A program made the position numbers and the translations under genes. From contig CM067534.1 of assembly GCA_034509925.1 (NCBI GenBank), positions 9,557,501-9,621,500 of the forward strand: 64,000 nt of DNA, read 5' to 3'. Positions 35,076-47,262 of this stretch are shown here, one piece after another. Below the pieces are notes generated by a model. It saw nothing but the letters and a program-made list of their open reading frames with translations. It was not told the DNA's origin and ran no database searches. Position 1 is the first letter of the stretch; every line of letters begins with the position of its first letter. Origin of the DNA: Hirudinaria manillensis. Lineage: Eukaryota > Annelida > Clitellata > Hirudinida > Hirudinidae.

Positions 35076-38000
35076 ATGTTGTCGAGAAGTCTTCGTCAGA
35101 TTTTGTCTAAAAGCCTGAAAGCTGATATCACCAGAAATGTAGCTGGTCGATCGCTTAGCGGGATGAAATCGGTTTTAATCCAATGCCCGGTCAGAGGACA
35201 TTTAGATAGAATCATACCTGTGAGGTCGTTTTCAGTGTCTAAGTCATTTTTTGACTATAAAATAGCTGAGGAAGACAATTATATGGTTAGTTCTAAGATT
35301 GTGGCAAATTGCATAAGTATTTAATTAACCGTGGAAAAACCTATATTTAAGTATGGCGAGGAGGCTGAAGAATGGACAAAAGTTAACGATGATACAGATG
35401 AAGCTACAGGAGCATTCAGCAATTTTGATCTGTCACAGAAGACTATCAAAAATCTCAATAGTAATTTTTTTTTATAATGAATGCCATCATTTAATTCAGT
35501 GCTTATTAAAATTGTTTGTGATCCACAGAACAAGGAATTAAATATTTGTTTCCTGTCCAGAGCAATACTTACAGACCAATCTATGATGAATACGATGTCA
35601 TTGTCCAAGCCAGTAAGTATCAGTAATTAATATCTTTTTAAATATTTGATTGTTAACAAATTTTATTTGTCTTCTCAGGAACTGGATCTGGAAAGACTGT
35701 AAGCAGCTGAATCTTAAGCATGGTCTAATCAGTTAGTTAAAATGCATTTCATATTTCTCAGATGTCTTATGCCATCCCACTAGTGGAGAAGTTGCTCTCA
35801 AAGAAAAATAACTCTACAAATCCCAAGGTCTGGATTCCCTGTCGACCCGTGTTGTTGTGAACTGAATTTACCTGAATCTGGTCTTTGTTGTTTCAGATGC
35901 TTGTCTTGACTCCAACCAGGGAATTGGCCAATCAAGTCGCGCGAGTGGTGGAGTCGCTGACGGATGATTTGAGAGTGGTTCCAGTTTATGGCGGATCTTC
36001 CATTTCTGTGCAAGGTTGTTAGAACAGTTATTAAATATGAATAATTATTGGAAGAAAATATCGATTAACACGATACGCTTTCAATGTCATACAGAAAACC
36101 AATTGAGGAGGAGAGCGGACATTGTTGTCGGAACTCCGGGACGCATACTCGATTTGATTTCAAGGGGTTCCTTGAACCTCAGGGAATTGGAACACGTCGT
36201 CCTGGATGAAGTCGACAGGATGCTCGACATGGGCTTCTCCGACGACGTCGACAACATCCTCAAGAACAGATACCAGAAAGGTTCGTGCATCTGCCGTTTG
36301 TAGAGTGGTATTCTGCTTGCGATTGCTTGTTGTGTCATGTTTTGATGTCTGATGTTTCGTCTGTTCACAGAGAACAGGGAAAGCAACCCGCAGACTCTAC
36401 TCTTCTCAGCCACTGTCCCTAGCTGGGTACGAGAGACCTCAAAGAAGTATTTGAGTCGTGATCTGAAAATGATTGATCTTATTGGCCAACACTCTAACAG
36501 GACTGCAGTGAATGTCAAGGTGACGATTCATTCATCACTCCTTCATAGATAATGCAAAATATTTACTACTAATTAATTTAAAAATACTTTCATCTTAATG
36601 TATATCTGGTGAAAAACCATGGAAACTGTGAGAAATTTGAGATTATTATTCTCTTATATTTCCAGCACATGGCCATGGTTTGCAGTACCTCGGACAGAAT
36701 CGGGGTCATTCAGGACGCCTTGAGGAGGTACTCTGAGGACAACGAGGTGGCAAAGGTCATCGTCTTCTGCCAGACGAAGAGAGAGGTTGACTACTTGTGC
36801 CAAAGCAGGGCTCTGGCTGGTAAGGCTGGGATGCTTCACGGAGATGTTTCCCAGTCGATGCGAGAGAGCACGCTCAGGGTTAGTACAGATTCGACTCGAA
36901 ATCTGATAATCTATTTGGAATGTCTAATTTTAAATATGTTAAAATCTGGAAACAGATTCCATGGAATTTAATTGAGCGAGATCATATACCAACATTCAAT
37001 ATTGATTGGCATTGCAGAAGTTCAAAGAAGGTCAACTCTTGTGCCTGGTGGCCACCGACGTTGCAGCTCGAGGCCTGGACATTCCAGACGTCGATGTCGT
37101 CATCCAATGCTCTCCTCCCACGGTAGGCAGACGTTTGATCGTAAAAAACAGGGATGGGCGGAAATAGACGGCAAATTACGATATCATAAAATGTTAAACG
37201 TGTGAATTATCGATCGAATTTTTTCCAGGACGTCGAGTCGTACATCCACAGATCCGGAAGGACGGGAAGAGCCGGAAAGTCTGGGGAGTCGATCCTTTTG
37301 TACACTCACGAGGAGTCGAGGGACGTCAAAAAGATCGAGAACATTGCAGTAAGCAATCGATTCAATTAATTATTTAACGACATCGATCGGTTGGTGTGTT
37401 GGAGGAAGACAAGAATAAATAAAATGATTTTATTTCAGGGTTTCAACTTTGAAAAGGTCAATTTCCAAAGATCCATGGAAGATGTTAAGAAGGAGGTCTT
37501 CAGGTTGGTTTTTAATTTAGTAGTAATCGATTAAAAATATACCAGGGCTGCACCCGGCAAGGTTTACCTCGATCTTTTCTCCGACAGGGCCCTCGGCAAT
37601 GTGAGTGAAAGCAGTTGCCAGAAATTCGAGGGAATGGCCAAAGAGTTGATGGAGCGTTCGGATCCTCTGGCCATTTTGTCGTCTGCCATCGCCGTCATCG
37701 CGGGACACGAGCAGAAGTCTCTGATCACGTTCAAGCCCGTAAGTTTTTTCTACGAATGCTGCAATAAATAAATTAATTATATAATTAAATGTTAGAAATT
37801 GAATTCTAATTTATCATCACTAAAATGACCAACAGGGTATGGTGACCTACGAGTTGAAAGCTGAAGGGAAAATCTTTGACAAACAGTGGGACGCTGAAAA
37901 TTTTATGAAGAGGCTTGTTCCGGAAACTAACGTTTACTCTGTCAATGTCTGCGCCAATCAAAAGGTAAAAGTTGCAAACATTTATGTATTCATGCAGTTC

Positions 38001-38416
38001 TCAGATCACGTGTTAGTTCGACGTGTGACAAAATACGTCTCGTTTTGTAGAGCCTCGTCTTTGATGTCCCGATGCAAAAAGCAAAGGCATTTGTCGAAAG
38101 ATGCCAGGAAGACGATTCTTTGACTCTCAAAGCCGTGGATGTCCTGCCGGATCTCCAGTCGTCCGTTTCTGCCAAGAGCTCTTTCGGTACGGAGAGACGC
38201 AGCTACGGATCGGAGAGGCACGGATCGGAGAGGCATGGCTACGGATCCGAGAGGAGGTCCTCCGGCTTTGGCGACGACGAACGTCGCTGGAGGTCGTCGG
38301 AATTCGACTCCAGGCCGAGGAGGAGTCTTTCCCAATTCGGCGAAAGGAAGTTCGACAGAAACAGGACTTCGTCCAGGCCCGAAACTGTCCAACGCTGGAA
38401 GCAGTCTTGGTCTTAA
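35076..38416 (+). CDS. DDX21/DDX50-like DEVD-box RNA helicase with a probable mitochondrial presequence
   Basis: Fifteen exons, 35076..35285, 35352..35460, 35529..35612, 35679..35698, 35762..35827, 35897..36014, 36095..36280, 36371..36519, 36666..36878, 37018..37122, 37229..37348, 37439..37503, 37546..37738, 37836..37964 and 38051..38416, encode 710 residues. Helicase motifs: ARTGSGKT (I), PTRELANQ (Ia), TPGR (Ib), DEVD (II), SAT (III), ARGLD (V) and HRSGRTGR (VI). DEVD and the following GUCT domain (ending SLVFDVPMQ) are typical of DDX21/DDX50. The C-terminus has repeated [12 protein letters not shown] units and an Arg/Ser-rich end. The N-terminus [15 protein letters not shown] is basic, hydroxylated and poor in acidic residues for about 50 positions, unlike the Lys/Glu-rich nucleolar tail of DDX21. 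It looks like a matrix-targeting signal, so a mitochondrial role in RNA or ribosome maturation is inferred. Confidence 0.9.
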
Positions 38417-41400
38417 GTGGATTCTTGACAGTTTTTCTTAAAAATATAGGTTCTTGAAAATTTGTTTAGGGACTTTTTTGGTAGGTTAAAGAAGATGAGG
38501 AGTATTCCAATGATTTTCTTGGTGACATAGATGGAAATAATAAATGATTATCACAAGAGGTCTTTACTAGTATTTGCTCTTCCTGTTGTGCTTCTGTGAC
38601 AACATTATGTGAGATAATTTTAAAACATGCCTTTATTTCAAAATGAACTAAAACATTAATAAGTCTGTTATGATTAAAAATGAAAATTTGGTGTTACTGC
38701 AATGTGTGTGGAGTAGTTGCTGGAAGCATTTCGCGTTTTAAGCATACGACAACGGTTTGAAATGTTTCGTTGTAAGCAGATATAATTTAACTGAAGATCT
38801 CCTGCCGAGGTCGGGGTAATGTCGGCGTCTGACGACGTTGAGATGGTGGTGGCGATTGCCACTTTAGCTGTTAATGCATAGACGTGAATTGCAAATGAAA
38901 TTCGTACCGGAGCCAGCGACTGACCGATTGTCGAGCGGAGTCTCCCGTCGTGGTTCTAAGTGTCTGCATGTGATTGGGAATCTGTTTATTCAGAAGGCAT
39001 GCTGATGTCGTGCACGCTAGTGTCAAAAGTCCTATGATGCTTGATCAAAATAGGGTCGATGAAGTTAATTCGGACCTAACAACCGATGATGTACCGCTTA
39101 ATAAGCAGTTGTCAAGGCCATCTTGATAACGCCATCTTTAACCTATTTAACAATTTAAACTTGTTTGTCGCATAGCCTCGAATTAAGTTATAAAAATGCT
39201 AATATATTTCTGTACAATACTAGGTACATAATAATAATAATAATGATATTAATAAAAATAATAATAAATTTATAAATACGATTAAAAATGGGAAATGACG
39301 TGACCGGACATCAAATCTCGAAAGAAATGGCGTCTTTGGTGATGTCAACCATTTGAATTTCGGAGTTCATTGAACCGATGGAAAATGTCGTTTTTATTTT
39401 TAGGTTTTAATCTCTTAAAGGTTGCTGCATAGTTTTTGAATTTGCAACTGTTTCGAGCAGCGCAGGGGAATTTTTTTTTTTTTTTTGAAAAAATTAGACG
39501 CATTTAAACAATTTCTACAAATTTTAATAAATTAATTCTACTAAAATTCATCGCAAATCTCTTAAAACCGATGAAACTAATGAATTAAAATAAATACCGG
39601 AGGCTGACGACCGCCCTCCGCCATTTTGATTCGGTTTCCTTTTTCCTTGCTATTTCGGTACCAAAGATGGCTCATCATTTTCCAGTTATCCCACTTTCGG
39701 CGATAATAGGGAACGTCTGACGGGCTAAATGGAAACGAAGGAGAGCATCGCAGGGACAATTTATCATGCAAACTGAGCCCCACGAAAAGCTTCGCTGACC
39801 CGTTCAGAGCCTGTTGGTGACGCAAAACACATTCACTTGTGCATTAAACATGGCCGCCTTATCATCATCGTCATCGTTCACACCCCATTCATTATTCACT
39901 CTCGGTTCGTTGCAATTCGTCCGAGCTACCCTCGAGTGGTCGAGCCATGGTACCTCCTGCGTAGCATCAAAAGATAGACGAGAGGCAGACGATAACTTGC
40001 ATTGGGGCGATAATTGAATTGAAATTACATCGCTCTATGGGGATCAGCTCGCAGGGGAAGCAGAGGTCATGATGAACGATGGCGATTTTTTTTTTGTTCG
40101 TTTCAATTCTCATCCTCTCTTTTGTCGTTCGTTCCGTTCGTTGGTTCGCGTTGGAAGCTCCGAGATTTTCCGGAGGAAGTTGAAGGTCTCTCATCTAAAA
40201 ATTTCCTGCTTGCTTTCTTTAAATAATCGCTTTTTAATGGTTTCGCATTTCCTCGAGGGACTTGCCTCAGTTCTAAGAACTTTATCTTCTGGATTTAGGC
40301 TCGAATATGGGAAGAGTTGAAAATCAAAGTAATTAACCTGCAGAGGACCACATCCAGAATCGCTTCTTTTATGATCGGTTGACTTTAAAGACAGGTAATG
40401 AAGCGAAGGTTATCGAAAAAAAAAAGCTGATTTCCTCGACATAATGGAAAACCTCGATGCCACGAATAACGGAGGCCTTCCGGATTCATCAACGTATCTT
40501 CTTTCCAGACGGAAAAGCGAAACGTCGTCTTAATCAGCTTTGGCATGATCGCGATTATCTTTAATTCCCAATCTTTTCCACGCAAACTTTCTTTGAGTTT
40601 TTCTTTTCTTTTCTTTTCAAACGACCATTTACACTTTAAGAGAAAGCCTTGCGAAATGAACAGAAATTCGTGATTTTAAATTTAATTTTTGTTTTCAGTT
40701 ATTTGCTATTATGTTTTTTCATCCGCGTGCTCTGTGAACAGAAAAAAAATCCTTCATGCCTAAACGAACGAGGACCTCGGATCTCAACGAAGATTATCGA
40801 GCGGTAAAAGAGAGAATTTAAAATTCCACGAGGATTTTGCTTCCCTAGCGTGTTTATAGTTCAATTAAAATTCTTCGGCGTTGTTCCAAAGATTTACGAT
40901 AATCCAAGATGGCGGAATCCCGGCCAGCTGCCGAGGATTTCACGGTTTCCAGGAACTCATCCTGCGATTAGGGAAAGGATATCAACAAGGAATATCTTTC
41001 CATTGAAGGTCGACCATTCCACAGCTGACAGCTGACGTCACGTCGTCCATTGAAAGAGCAGACGAGACGTACCGATGACGTGTCGAGTCTTGAATGGAAG
41101 TTTTTTCTTACAGTAATCAATCTCATCCAGGCGCTTTCCTCCTGGAATTAATTATTCCTCTGCGCATGACAGGAAAGACCTTGCTGGAATGGCCGTTCCA
41201 CGTTCCACGTTCCACGTGCTATGTGGGGGTGTCCGATTGCAAAAAGTCTTGCCAAATTAGCTCTTACTTTGAACGCTTCTAGGGCTTTTTATCTCCGAGA
41301 AAACATGGTAGAATCCTGGACGAAGAGATAGCGAGAAAGCAATAGCATGGCGCTCTCTCATCTCCGTCTGCCAAATTCTTTCCACTCCTGGAGAGTTGAC

Positions 41401-41688
41401 AACAGACGAACGGTTCAAAAACCGCAGTCACTCGGCTCGTATTTCGGTGGGTTGCTTGCATGTCCGAGATCGGAAAACACAACATTTCCAGCGCGCAGCA
41501 GTCACATTTGGAAGCACAGGATGCGCGCTCCACTGCAAAAAGCTCAAACGTGTCTCGTCTAGTTGCCACTCTTCTGCTCTCTCTACAGTACCGTTTCATT
41601 CCATGCGAATTTGATCTTCTGAGTGTATTTAATTGCAATACTGAAATAGATAGATTCTAAAACATAACCGAAAGAGTGCAATTTCTAA
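38417..41688. other. 3.3-kb spacer without recognisable genes
   Basis: After the helicase stop I find no convincing coding exon on either strand up to 41,688. The stretch has AT runs (for example poly-T at 39470-39486 and ATA-rich 39227-39275) and ordinary AT-rich DNA with islands of higher complexity near 39.6-40.2 and 40.8-41.6 kb. The open frames there lack homology I can recognise, splice context and periodicity. It may hold regulatory DNA or non-coding transcripts. Confidence 0.5.
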
Positions 41689-41774
41689 ATGTCTACTGCT
41701 TCAACGATTCCCGGCAATTCCGTAGGAAAGAAAAGGATAGAACAGATCCACAGAGTGAAAGTCGACTGGGACAA
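41689..41774 (+). CDS. Orphan first coding exon (uncertain)
   Basis: ATG at 41689 opens 28 codons (MSTASTIPGN, then KKRIEQIHRVKVDW) that end in phase 2 at the strong donor AA|GTGAGT at 41775. The composition looks coding (Lys/Arg/Val mix, no low complexity). No in-frame continuation with a matching acceptor is evident in the next 3 kb. Either the next exon lies far away beyond the neighbouring gene, or this is a chance structure. Confidence 0.35.
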
Positions 41775-44700
41775 GTGAGTTAACGTTAACTACGAATTTG
41801 ATACAGAAATATTACTCAGATTATCATCCGCGTCCGGCTATTCTCGTAATTGAGAACCTGATAAATCGATTTGTTGCTGACGCAGACGTCTAGAAGATTC
41901 GTAAATAAACAGGCAAGGCTTTCAAAAGCGGATCGAGAACAATAGACAATTTTCTCCAGCCAGACACAAGACTTCCGTCTTCCCCAAAGGGGACGTTATT
42001 TATTGATACCTAATTTCGCCAATTCTACATTTTTATTTCGACATTTAAGCCATTTTTGGCAAAAATTTGAGTCTGCCTCATCGTAACTAGCAGTTAATCC
42101 CTTCTTGGTTGAACGACTTAATGCCAGACGACAGACTCTTTTTATTTATAATCGATTAAATTTTGATCTAATATAAGCTCAAAACACGCAATTCATTTTG
42201 AATAAAATGTCCGATTGAGCGAAGAAACGGTTAAAAGTTATTTTAAAACTTTAATTTTCACATTTTCGCCAGAAATTCTCGTGGCTTTCACCCAATCATA
42301 ATCCATCTCTCCGCTCGAATTGTCATCGGGCAGTTAGGCGGAAATATTTCTTTTTAATAAAAAGTTTTATCTCGATGGTAGAGCCGGGTACCGGATATGT
42401 CTCTGGGGCCTGCACTTGTCCCATCATTCCCTCTATCCATCATAATATCCATCCGGCCCTTTCCATTCTTTGCCATGGAAATGGCCCGCAAACAAGAGTC
42501 TAAATGACTCTTTCAATAAAAGAGTATTAATGTCGTCCACAACAAAATGTCGGCAACATCAAAATTCAGCCGTTCTCCCGGGCAAAACATTATTTCTGCT
42601 TATTGGACTTTCCATATCGTCATTAAAAATCGAAAATGATTATGAATTGTAAAACCCAGTTTTCTTTCTTAAATCATATTTGTCATTAATAAATTCCTAA
42701 CGAAGTCAGCACAAATTGACATTTCTACGAGAGCGACGCCAGTATCCTAGAGTTTTACGGCGTGCGCCGTTTAAAAGTGAACTTAGTTAAATTGAAAATG
42801 AAAAATAACTGGCAAAACTAATTGAAATAAAAATTTTTCGTCGAATAAAATAAAAATACAACAAAAATAAAATAACGAAATTCGTAATCATCGCGATCGC
42901 CGGACCGTTTCCTTGTCAATTTTCGAATCCAGTTTTGAATGGAAAACTGCTGGACGGAGAATTGATAAGGGCACGTTGATGGCAGGAGACATGCATGATG
43001 GAAGAAGCTTCCTTTTCTGGAATCGTCCCGACGTCATTTGGACTAGGGGGCCATTGACCAGACTTTCCTAGACTTTCGGTGAGAAACAAAAATGTTCCAG
43101 ATTTGTTTTCATTGGGTCGATTGTCACTTTCTATAGTCGTCTTCTAACGCTTCTAAATTACAAAGTATCGCTTCGTGAACAAATAATGTCCAACGAACTT
43201 GTTTCGACTGAAACTTTAGCTTGAAAAATATACATTCCGAATTATATTTGAATGAATGTTTTTAACGCTGAAATAAAATTTAAAAGAAGCGTAAAATGTG
43301 CAAGTCAGAAGTTAGGAAAATAAAGATAGCCATTAACTTTCTCCTCGTGATCGCCGAGTTCCAGCGAAGTACCAATCATTTTGAAGGGCCACGTCAACTC
43401 TGCTAAGAACAGCTGGAAACGTGAAAAGTGAAAGATATGAGAGCAAATATTTGCCGGATTTAACTCCAGCGTGAAATTCTCTGAAAATTTCATGAAAATG
43501 AAATCCTTCGACCTCCTAGCGAGTCATTTTGTGATTTCATCAAATTCTTTTCCACGGCGTGGAATCTTGAAATCTTTCCAAACGATATCCGGGCCTTTTA
43601 AACCGGCATCATCATCAGGATATTTGGTGATTCGATCACGAAGCAATTTTTGAATTCGTTATTTTTTTTTAAATAAATAAATATATCAGTCTGTAGATTG
43701 ATAAATTAAAAATTGTGGGTGACAATTTGTTGAAGGACAAGTGAATTTTTTCTGAACTAACAAATACTCGACTTTTGAAAAGGGCTTTGAGAGCAAATAG
43801 AAAATATTTTCTGTCGATGCCTCTCGTGTACTCTCATTCTCGAGAAATATCACGCGATTAAAAAAAAAGTAGACTCGTTCGAGCTAAGAGTAAAAAAGTT
43901 TCCTGCATCGATGCCAACCATTACAGTTTAAAATCAACAGACAAATGCAATTAAAATCTCGGCAAAGCCTGAAAACACATCTACACAAACATCAAAAGAT
44001 GGAAACAGATTTAGTAACACGAATCTAGAATGTTCTCGGTCAAGCAACGGACGGGAGATGCTACAAGTTCGACCGTGGACTAAAATTAGACGCAGAATCA
44101 GAAGATCAAACATTCACTTATGGCTTTTGAAAATGGATCATCTTCGTAGTCGTCGTCGTCGTCGTAATCGTTATCAGAATCACCGGAGGTTAGCAGGTCA
44201 TTTCGAAATGGCGCCAACTTTTGCAATCCCTCTTTGCGGGGTTTGGAAAACCACAGTTGCGTAACGAGGATTAGGAACCGTTTTCTTGAAAATATGAATT
44301 TGTCTTTGTATTTTATTAAGTTCATTAAGCTCATTATTTTAAGGTGAAGTTGTGATGTTACTGCTTTTCGACGTGAACCTGAGCCCAGTTTGGTGATCTT
44401 ACTCCTAGGTCACGTAGTATAGGCTAACTATCTGGGCTCCTATACGATCAACATCATCATCATCGTCGTCGTCATCAACAACAACAACAACAACAGCAAC
44501 AGTATCGTCACCATCACTGCCGTCATCATTATCATCATTACTCAACACTTGCAAAAGCTCCATTTGCAATTTAATCAAACATCAACGCGATCAATGACTC
44601 CTTCCTTCAATCCAACATGGCGTCCTTCAATCATCTTTTTGTGTGCGAATTAAAAGATTTCTTTCGTTTCGCACTCTTCAATCAGCTTTACGTGCAAACA

Positions 44701-44895
44701 ACCGCGAATAAACAGGGAAACTAAAGTTGCAATCGTCGAATCATTGGAGGCCAAAAGCCCGATTCCCAATCTGTAATTCGGACCAGGATCAGTTAGCTGT
44801 GCACTACTGGATACCAGCCCGGCTCGATTGACTTAGCCGGCCTTTCAACCGATCCACACCCTCTCCTTTTTAACTCGCTCTCTCCTCGGTCTGTT
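41775..44895. other. 3.1-kb spacer upstream of the Cj0069-like gene
   Basis: No supported exon is present. The stretch is AT-rich in the middle and more complex near 44.0-44.6 kb, where GTC/GAC runs (44144-44165) and CAT/CAA triplet runs (44451-44545) occur. The minus-strand frame at 44098-44334 includes an Asp-rich stretch made from the triplet run and is probably not a gene. Confidence 0.5.
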
Positions 44896-44903
44896 TATAA
44901 ATA
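44896..44903 (+). promoter_or_regulatory. TATA box of the Cj0069-like gene
   Basis: TATAAATA lies 51 bp before the ATG at 44954, which would place transcription start near 44927 and leave a leader of about 27 bases. This is the clearest TATA element of any gene in the window and suggests strong or inducible expression. Confidence 0.7.
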
Positions 44904-44953
44904 AGAAACCAATTCGCATAGAGGCTAGTTGCGCTGAAAGGTTGAGATCCGAA

Positions 44954-46178
44954 ATGGCCAAATTCGAACAAGTTCTCGTCTTGGAGGTGGCTTCGGCCAA
45001 GGACAAGAATGCCGAGACAGACGGAGGAAAGTACAGGCGCGATTCTCCCTGGTTGGTGGAAGCTTTCCTCAATAAGGGAGTGAAGTCGGAAATCATCTTC
45101 ATCACCAAGGCGGACACGGCCGAGACCCTAGTGGCCAAGTACCCTAACACGGCTTTCCTGGGTCGCGTGAACCCCATGGATTACGAGGAGATCAGTATGG
45201 ACGAATACCTGAAGGTTTTACGCGGTCTCAAGGAGGCCGGCGTTCTCTTGGGACCGGAGGCCGATCATATGGACAGACTGGGCAGTAAGATGATCCTCTA
45301 CGAACTCAAAGACACCTCTATGGGCGTCGATGGCGTTCTCCTGCACAGCTTCGAAGAGATGGCCAAGAACGACGGCGAAATAGACAGGATCATTCCGGCC
45401 GGAGGACCCGCAAGAGTCCTGAAGATGCTCAGAGGATCGACCGGTCTTGGAGTCTGGAAGCTCGAGAACATCGACGACGAGAAGATCTTGTTGACCGACG
45501 CTTATACTCAGACCTCCGAGGAAGTGACAAGGAAAGAGGTGAGCATGATAATTTGCATATCTGACCTTTCTAGAAGGTCGTTGGCCTCTGTTGATAAATC
45601 GATGTTTACATCATCGTCGTGATATGCTAGGATTTCTAAATTCAATTCTATCTTCGTTTTATACGTTCAGATTGACATTATGTTTCTATGTTTCATAGGT
45701 CATTCCAAAATTCCTTTCTCTGTGCCAAGAGGACGCCATTAGCATGCCCTTCCTGCCTCTTATCAAGGACGGAGAGTTTCGCTTCCTGATGTCTCGCCAC
45801 GCACTCCTCGAAATCGTCCACAAAAAGCCGGTCGACGCATCGGCTTTCACGGCCACGCTTCGCTCCGGTGCCGTCTACACGACCTACGATCCGGCCGTGC
45901 ACACCAAGATGGCCGAGGCGGTGGTCCAGTGGTCCAGGGACATTAAGGACATCCTCAAAATCGAAGACGTGCCCTATTGGTGGTCCGTTGACTGCATAGA
46001 GGAGGAGGTCGAAGGTGAACCGAAGGCCACCGACATCCCGAGCAGCACTCCCGGAAGGAGACTCGTCTTGTCGGAGATCAACTGCAGTTGTCTCGGTCTC
46101 GTGGCCGACACGTCTGCCGAGGCCAAAGCCAAGGGCATGAAGTTTGCAGCCATGATTGCAGACATCGTACTCGCTTAG
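44954..46178 (+). CDS. Cj0069/DUF6815-like protein, possible ATP-grasp-type enzyme
   Basis: Two exons, 44954..45538 and 45699..46178, encode 354 residues. A single phase-0 intron has canonical ends (GAG|GTGAGC and catag). The text GGKYRRDSPW, then FLGRVNPMDY, then GVLLGPEADHMDRLGSK, then RVLKMLRGSTGLGVWKLE recalls the bacterial Cj0069 family. Its layout of a preATP-like N-terminal part, a basic loop with RGSTG and a C-terminal domain suggests an ATP-grasp-like enzyme, though no substrate is known to me. There is no signal peptide or membrane helix. The coding exons are clearly richer in G+C than their surroundings, and synonymous choice favours C and G ends. AATAAA signals lie at 46362 and 46385. 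I am confident of the gene and less so of the family name. Confidence 0.7.
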
Positions 46179-47160
46179 GGTTAAGACTTAGACTTTGACG
46201 GTCTTGGCATTATTATTGTTGATGTTGTTAGCGACGATGATTTAACTATTAACATCATTGGTTAGGTGGCTGTGTTATTTCATCCAGCGAGGGACAGACT
46301 TGCATGTAACTCGGGTTGAAGGCACGTTTTAAATATGTCATCGTTTTTCTTTTTTTTTTGAAATAAAAGTCTTTTTTTTTTGCAAATAAAGTTGTTTGGT
46401 TATAAATGTCGTCGGAGATTTATTTATTTATTTTTTTTGGGAGGCGTTGTCGCTACACCCACAAAAGGAGGAAGGAGCTAGCGAATGACAGGCGAGAAAA
46501 GGAGAATTAGGTCGGGTCAAAGTTCGGGAGGATATTAATAGAACTAACGGGAGTTCTGAAAATAGCTTGAAACGACAATTGCCAGACTCACGATTCCAGA
46601 GGACTACGATTTGCTTACACGGCGCCAATGTGTGTTCAATTTTTCAAATTTACGATTCGCCAGAATGCACCGATGTGAACTTAATTTTTATTTAGATCGA
46701 TGCAATACCTAGATTTGAATAAAGATGGCGGTCTGTTTGGTAATTAAATGTAAAAAAAAAAGAATTATTTTCACGCGAAATTTATTTTTTGGACATTTTA
46801 GGGACCGCGTGTTTGTTCGTTGACATATTTTGAAGCTGAAGGAAGCTATCCGCTTCCTCAGTCAGGCGCCAGTGAGTTATTATTTTTTTTGTTGAAGCAA
46901 ATCAGTGAAAGGTCTCGTGAGAGAGTTTACTAACCTCTCAGTCATCATCATCATCATCACTATATTCATCATCGTCGTCGTCGTCATCAGCATCCCTGTC
47001 GTCATCATCATCATCATCACGTCCAATGGTTCGAGTATTTTTGTTAACATCAAAGCAGTGATTTCAAATCGAAATATTGAACGTGGCCTCCAGTAACGAC
47101 ATTTGATTTTTTTTCCCTGCTTTTGCTCCTCGAAGCCTCGGGCGTGAACAATGGACGTGT

Positions 47161-47262
47161 GCGTGTGAATACTGTACGTGTGAAGATTGTACGTGTGAAG
47201 AGTGTACGTGTGAAGAGTGTACGTGTGAAGATTGTACGTGTGAAGAGTGTACGTGTGACGTG
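47161..47262 (+). repeat. 15-bp minisatellite rich in TACGTG
   Basis: About seven copies of a unit close to tgtacgtgtgaagag run head to tail, with a few single-base changes (attgtacgtgtgaag). Further TACGTG or CGTACGTG words follow up to 47445. The unit contains the palindromic core ACGT and the word ACGTG known from bHLH-PAS binding sites. Confidence 0.85.

Noticed and set aside
44098-44334. Minus-strand frame with an Asp-rich segment
   Set aside because: The acidic stretch comes from a short GTC/GTA run, and there is no splice context or homology.
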